Shown here: one piece after another, positions 6,687-9,744 of the stretch | Layout: the number at the start of each line of letters is the position of its first letter | Numbering within the stretch: position 1 is the stretch's first letter | Assembly: GCA_045651685.1 (NCBI GenBank) | Contig: JAZRSV010000016.1 | Span: forward strand, 1 to 9,744 | Direction: 5' to 3' | DNA length: 9,744 nucleotides | From: CAKVLS01 sp045651685 | GTDB taxonomy: Bacteria; Bacillota; Clostridia; Christensenellales; UBA1242 | Translations under genes and position numbers: made by a program | The notes under the pieces: model-generated | The model's input: only the letters and a program-made list of their open reading frames with translations | What the model was told of the DNA's origin: nothing | The model's database searches: none

Positions 6687-7097
6687 CTATCTACCTAAAA
6701 CTTTTGATATATTATCTTTTACTGCTGCCCAAGTGTTTTTTAAGCTTGGATAAGTTAGTACATCTTCTACCTTATCAAATGGTGTCCAGATAAGGTCGTG
6801 TGTGTCTTCGCTAGCATTGTCGCTAGGTCCGTTATCTATAGCTATGTACATATAACATATGCAGTCTTCGCCTCGTGGGGTTGTGTATTGTTCGATATAA
6901 GGTTCGTACTCGTCTAGTATTATCGACTCTCTTTTTGTTTCTTCGGCAGTTTCTCTTATGGCGCAAGTTTTTATATCTTCGCCGTCTTCTGCATGGCCTT
7001 TAGGAAAAGAATAGTCGTTTTGTTTGGTTCTGTGCACAAGAGCGATGCACTGGGTTTGTTGGTTTATTAAAAAACAACCTGCTTTTATAGTTTTCAT
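6687..7097 (-). CDS. Nudix hydrolase
   Basis: This 136-residue single-domain protein belongs to the Nudix superfamily, which hydrolyses nucleoside diphosphates linked to another group X using divalent metal. The N-terminal strand reads MKTIKAGCFLI, then YSFPKGHAEDGED leads into the Nudix box at residues 34-56. The box keeps Gly34, Glu40, Arg48, Glu49, Glu52 and Glu53, so the metal-binding set is present, but the usual late Gly is Lys55 and the following aliphatic residue is Arg56. SFPKGH and the IWTPFDKVEDVL tail resemble the diadenosine-tetraphosphate (Ap4A) hydrolase and MutT-like groups; substrate cannot be assigned. It is the only minus-strand gene in the window, with its own promoter, ribosome binding site GGAG (7106-7109) and terminator. 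Confidence 0.9.
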   Translation of the reverse strand: MKTIKAGCFLINQQTQCIALVHRTKQNDYSFPKGHAEDGEDIKTCAIRETAEETKRESIILDEYEPYIEQYTTPRGEDCICYMYIAIDNGPSDNASEDTHDLIWTPFDKVEDVLTYPSLKNTWAAVKDNISKVLGR

Positions 7098-7115
7098 ATT
7101 GTTATCTCCAGTTAA

Positions 7116-7144
7116 ATAATAACATTTTTGCTTATCATCTGCAA
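7116..7144 (-). promoter_or_regulatory. Promoter of the Nudix gene with a very short leader
   Basis: On the minus strand, TTGCAG (7144-7139) and TATTAT (7121-7116) are 17 bases apart, and a TG sits one base before the -10 (extended -10). The expected +1 is 7109, the first G of the GGAG ribosome binding site (7109-7106). That predicts a leader of only 12 bases, with the ribosome binding site at the very 5' end. It is divergent to the lgt promoter. Confidence 0.65.
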
Positions 7145-7229
7145 ATGTTTGTCATATGGTTGTTGTTTTTGATGTTAGTTTTTTGTTGTTTGTGGTCGAA
7201 AAAATATAGCTAAATTGTATTGCTTTTTA

Positions 7230-7259
7230 TTGACTTAAAAGCCAAATAAAAAGTATAAT
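7230..7259 (+). promoter_or_regulatory. Promoter of the lgt operon, predicted to give a leaderless mRNA
   Basis: TTGACT (7230-7235) and the consensus TATAAT (7254-7259) are 18 bases apart. Exactly six bases separate the -10 from the ATG at 7266, so the expected +1 is the A of the start codon. No ribosome binding site is present in the 20 bases before the ATG. A short inverted repeat, GCTTTT (7222-7227) and AAAAGC (7237-7242), brackets the -35 and could be an operator, but this is weak. The rest of the 168-base divergent region (7098-7265) shows no other clear element. Confidence 0.75.
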
Positions 7260-7265
7260 TATATT

Positions 7266-8234
7266 ATGAAAACATCTATGCTGCTAAATCCGGGATTTAG
7301 TTTTTTTGGAATATGGGAGATAAAATGGTATGGCGTTATCATGGCATGTGCTATGATAGTTGGCCTTGTTGTTGCCATGTTTACTTGCAAAGCAAAAGGC
7401 AAAGAAAAAGCTTTAGTTTTGGACCTTGCACTTGCAGTTTTGCCTCTTGCATTAATTGGTGCTAGACTGTATTTTTGCATATTTTATGGTGTAGATAGTT
7501 TTGTAGATATTTTCAAAGTATGGGAAGGCGGTATGGCTATCTATGGCGGAGTAATAGGTGGCTTTATAGGCCTTGTTATAGTATCTTTAGTAAAAAAAAT
7601 ACCATTGCTTGACTTGTGTGATATCATTGTGCCTTGTCTTATTATTGGACAAGTTATAGGTCGTTGGGGCAACTTTGTCAACCAAGAAGCATATGGTTCT
7701 CTTATAACCAACCCTGCTATGCAATGGTTCCCATTTGGTGTATATATATCAAGTGACAACTTTACACTAGCAGCGCAAGAACAAATTTCTAATTCTTTTG
7801 GCTCTTTGATAGGGGTAGAAGGTGCTTGGTTTAATGCGACATTCTTTTACGAAAGTTTTTGGAATTTGATTGGTTTTGTTATTTTAATGATAGTTTGCCA
7901 CAAGGTAAAATCAAGAGGTATATGCACTGCTAGTTATTTTGTATACTATGGTTTGGGTAGGGCAATTATCGAAGGTTTTAGAACAGATAGCTTGTATTTG
8001 TGGGGCTCAAACATACGCGTGTCACAAGCTTTGAGCATATTGTTAATTGTTATTGGCTTTGCCATTTTTGTCACTGTTTTTGTCCTTAATAGACGCAAAA
8101 AAGTTTTGACAAACACACAAGCTCAAACAGTAAGCGTCAATACTACTACAGAAGATGTGCCGCATACAACACAAGAAAGTAAACAAGAAACATCTACAAA
8201 AGATGATACAAATAATACCACAACAAAAAAATAA
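7266..8234 (+). CDS. lgt: Phosphatidylglycerol-prolipoprotein diacylglyceryl transferase
   Basis: Lgt is a membrane enzyme that moves diacylglycerol from phosphatidylglycerol to the lipobox cysteine of prolipoproteins, the first step of lipoprotein maturation. The 322 residues contain about seven hydrophobic segments. Family hallmarks are IKWYGVIM (19-26), WEGGMAIYGGVIGG (86-99), the Lgt signature GRWGNFVNQE (132-141, Arg133 corresponding to the essential Arg143 of E. coli) and YYGLGRAIIEGFRTDSL (227-243, Arg232 corresponding to Arg239). Tyr93 stands where E. coli has His103, which I believe is usual in Firmicutes. After the last helix (ends about 275) there is an extra polar tail of about 45 residues rich in Thr, Gln, Asn, Lys and Asp, absent from E. 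coli Lgt and probably disordered in the cytoplasm. The start is set by homologue length; it appears leaderless. First gene of an operon with the two genes downstream. Confidence 0.95.
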   Translation: MKTSMLLNPGFSFFGIWEIKWYGVIMACAMIVGLVVAMFTCKAKGKEKALVLDLALAVLPLALIGARLYFCIFYGVDSFVDIFKVWEGGMAIYGGVIGGFIGLVIVSLVKKIPLLDLCDIIVPCLIIGQVIGRWGNFVNQEAYGSLITNPAMQWFPFGVYISSDNFTLAAQEQISNSFGSLIGVEGAWFNATFFYESFWNLIGFVILMIVCHKVKSRGICTASYFVYYGLGRAIIEGFRTDSLYLWGSNIRVSQALSILLIVIGFAIFVTVFVLNRRKKVLTNTQAQTVSVNTTTEDVPHTTQESKQETSTKDDTNNTTTKK

Positions 8235-8248
8235 TAGAGGAGTAAGTT

Positions 8249-9118
8249 ATGAACGATTTTACATTAGTTAAGCATGGTTATGATCCAAACGAAGTTCAAA
8301 ATTATATCATTAGACTTAAAGCCAACTACGAAGCTAAATTGTCAGAGCAAAAAGATCGTATATTTTATCTAAAAGATCAGCTAGATACCTTTACATCAGC
8401 TAGTGAAAACGAACTAATAACTTCTCTTGCTAGAGCTGTCGAAAGAGCAAAGCAAATAGAAAACAGCTCACACAACATATTTGAGTTAGAGACAAAAAGA
8501 CTAAAGTTGTTGTATTCTCGTATGGAGAGTGACATTAACGAAGTAAAAGATATGACAACCCTTAACAACCTAAAGGCAAAGTTATTAAAGCATATACAAG
8601 AGTGCAACGCAGGCCTAGACAAAAATGTTGAGATGATGTCAAAATCTATCAGTCTTATTGATGGCGAAGATCCAGTAAGAAGACTTTTGCAAAAGATTAC
8701 TAACAAAAACAGAGTTGTAAATATCGGCAATATTGATAACTTTATACAACAAATGCAACCTCAAGAAGCTGCCGTCAAAAAACAGCCAAAACAAGAAATA
8801 CACATCGCACCAAAACCACAAGGGGTTATGTATAAGACCGAAGTTGTACCAACTATTGGTCCAAAAAAAGAAAACAACACATTTAAGAATTTCTTAAACG
8901 ATGATAATAACAAGTCAGCAACATTCGAAAACATTATGTTTAAGAATAATAAGAAAAAATCAAATTCGGTTATAACTGCAGAGTTGAGCTATCCTACACC
9001 TAACGAGAGCGGCTTTGACCTAAAAGCTGCGGTTAATCCAAAAGATGACTTGTCAGAGATAATGAAAGCATTTGATTTTTATTCTGAAGAACCACAAAAA
9101 AGTAAAAAGAAAAAATAA
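8249..9118 (+). CDS. DivIVA-like coiled-coil protein
   Basis: The first 45 residues match the DivIVA N-terminal domain: FTLVKHGYDPNEVQNYI (4-20), with the Gly-Tyr-Asp turn and the E-V-x-x-[FY]-[LI] helix start, then heptad-type helix to about 47. DivIVA proteins bind curved membrane at septa and poles and recruit partners in division and wall growth. A second helical, coiled-coil-like region spans about 53-150. Residues about 170-260 are polar and low in order, then a short hydrophobic helix LSEIMKAFDFYSEE (268-281) precedes a KKKK end. At 289 residues it is longer than Bacillus DivIVA (164) and the late helix may be a partner-binding motif (inference). It starts 14 bases after lgt with a strong AGAGGAG (8236-8242). 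It could equally be a SepF- or GpsB-independent, lineage-specific DivIVA paralogue. Confidence 0.75.
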   Translation: MNDFTLVKHGYDPNEVQNYIIRLKANYEAKLSEQKDRIFYLKDQLDTFTSASENELITSLARAVERAKQIENSSHNIFELETKRLKLLYSRMESDINEVKDMTTLNNLKAKLLKHIQECNAGLDKNVEMMSKSISLIDGEDPVRRLLQKITNKNRVVNIGNIDNFIQQMQPQEAAVKKQPKQEIHIAPKPQGVMYKTEVVPTIGPKKENNTFKNFLNDDNNKSATFENIMFKNNKKKSNSVITAELSYPTPNESGFDLKAAVNPKDDLSEIMKAFDFYSEEPQKSKKKK

Positions 9119-9120
9119 TT

Positions 9121-9744
9121 ATGGAAAAAAATATTACAAAACAATTTAATAAAACAAAGCATGTTGTAGTTAACTCAATTTTGCTTGCATTGTTTATAAT
9201 GATGTCAGCGTTTGTTGTTATTTTTGCAACTTATTCGTCTAGCGTGGCAGTTATTAATTCTGCAAAAGCAATGAACGAGCACTATATATTATTAAAACAA
9301 CAAGACGAAAAGGGCAGAACTACCGACTCATATTTTTCGCAAGAACAAATAACAAAGATTTCAAAAGAAATGGGGGTAGTCCCTCAAAAGTTGTATCAAA
9401 CACAAATTACTGCCAAACTAGGTGGTACAGCAAACACTATAATCTTTAACAATTTTATAGAAAACACTTATACAACCAACTATCAATTAGACTTGTATAA
9501 TGGTAGTATGTATCCAAAAGCAAAAACTGCTTCGCAGATGTTTGAGCAAATTTTGATAAGCGATTATTATGCTGACAAATTGCTAGAAAATGGTTATAAA
9601 AAGAGCGAGAGCAGTGACATATACAAGCCAAAGAGTTATCAAGACTTGTTTAACACTAACAATGCCATCTATTGTATAACTCAACAAGGTCAACCTATTA
9701 CTTTGCATATCGTTGGTGTATACAAAACCAATTATAAACAATAT
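9121..9744 (+). CDS. FtsX/MacB-type ABC transporter permease, N-terminal part (runs off the window)
   Basis: An open frame of 208 codons starts two bases after the DivIVA-like stop and continues past the edge. Residues 1-14 are basic and polar, about 15-40 form one transmembrane helix (VVVNSILLALFIMMSAFVVI), and the rest is extracytoplasmic. The segment ISDYYADKLLENGYK (146-160), the SYQDLF element (172-177) and ITLHIVGVYKTNY (193-205) match the periplasmic core domain of MacB/FtsX-like permeases, where the same order of an 'is.yyA..l...G' segment, a 'pi...I.GIy.t' strand and a later three-helix bundle is typical. The ATPase partner and the C-terminal helices are not visible. There is no ribosome binding site, so translation probably relies on coupling to the upstream gene. 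It could be an antimicrobial-peptide exporter or an FtsX-like cell-wall regulator; the sequence shown does not decide. Confidence 0.8.
   Translation, partial: MEKNITKQFNKTKHVVVNSILLALFIMMSAFVVIFATYSSSVAVINSAKAMNEHYILLKQQDEKGRTTDSYFSQEQITKISKEMGVVPQKLYQTQITAKLGGTANTIIFNNFIENTYTTNYQLDLYNGSMYPKAKTASQMFEQILISDYYADKLLENGYKKSESSDIYKPKSYQDLFNTNNAIYCITQQGQPITLHIVGVYKTNYKQY

Noticed and set aside
7222..7242. GCTTTT / AAAAGC inverted repeat around the lgt -35 as an operator
   Set aside because: Six-base arms of simple A/T-rich sequence are likely by chance; mentioned only in the promoter entry.
8106..8134. TTGACA at 8106-8111 as a -35 for a separate promoter of the DivIVA-like gene
   Set aside because: No acceptable -10 hexamer lies 16-18 bases downstream.
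8377..8730. 117-codon minus-strand open frame inside the DivIVA-like gene
   Set aside because: Antisense shadow of a gene with a strong ribosome binding site and recognisable domain; no independent support.
9100..9123. Leaderless start for the permease at 9121
   Set aside because: The position where a -10 would be required (9109-9114) is GAAAAA, so coupling to the upstream gene is more likely.

Overview
The window is AT-rich chromosomal DNA (by eye about one-third G+C) from what looks like a low-GC, single-membrane Bacillota, most likely an uncultured Clostridia-type gut bacterium. The evidence is the gene set: a Firmicutes-type RecX, an EndoA/MazF very close to that of Bacillus, a DivIVA-like protein, Lgt, and a giant surface protein built from InlB-type B repeats. 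Intrinsic terminators and sigma-A-type promoters with near-consensus hexamers are easy to see. TGA is used as a stop at the end of yigZ, so the standard code applies. I see no insertion sequence, phage gene, CRISPR array, tRNA or rRNA. No gene-free stretch exceeds 170 bases.

Layout. (1) 1-4367 is a self-contained unit: a strong promoter, one 1410-codon gene for a secreted, membrane-anchored repeat protein, and a perfect 13-bp terminator hairpin. (2) 4377-6088 is a tight operon yigZ-recX-acpS with overlapping stop and start codons, ended by a terminator. Its first gene appears to be translated from a leaderless mRNA. (3) 6091-6685 holds a 60-codon ORF followed by mazF (endoA) in toxin-antitoxin arrangement, ended by a bidirectional terminator. 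(4) 6687-7144 is the only minus-strand gene, a Nudix hydrolase. (5) 7230-9744 is an operon lgt, a DivIVA-like gene, and the start of an FtsX/MacB-type ABC permease that runs off the window. lgt again appears leaderless.

How the parts relate. acpS followed by a small ORF and mazF matches the Bacillus order acpS-(ydcC)-alr-ndoAI-ndoA with the middle genes missing. The small ORF therefore sits in the antitoxin slot but does not look like the ribbon-helix-helix antitoxin expected there. The lgt operon groups lipoprotein maturation, a cell-pole or division-type coiled-coil protein and an envelope permease, which suggests envelope biogenesis.

Most worth a second look: the two promoters at 4377 and 7230 place the predicted +1 exactly on the A of the ATG; the non-canonical antitoxin candidate; and the surface protein, which has no LPXTG signal but has a transmembrane anchor and a charged cytoplasmic coiled coil. 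All calls rest on reading the sequence; no searches were run.
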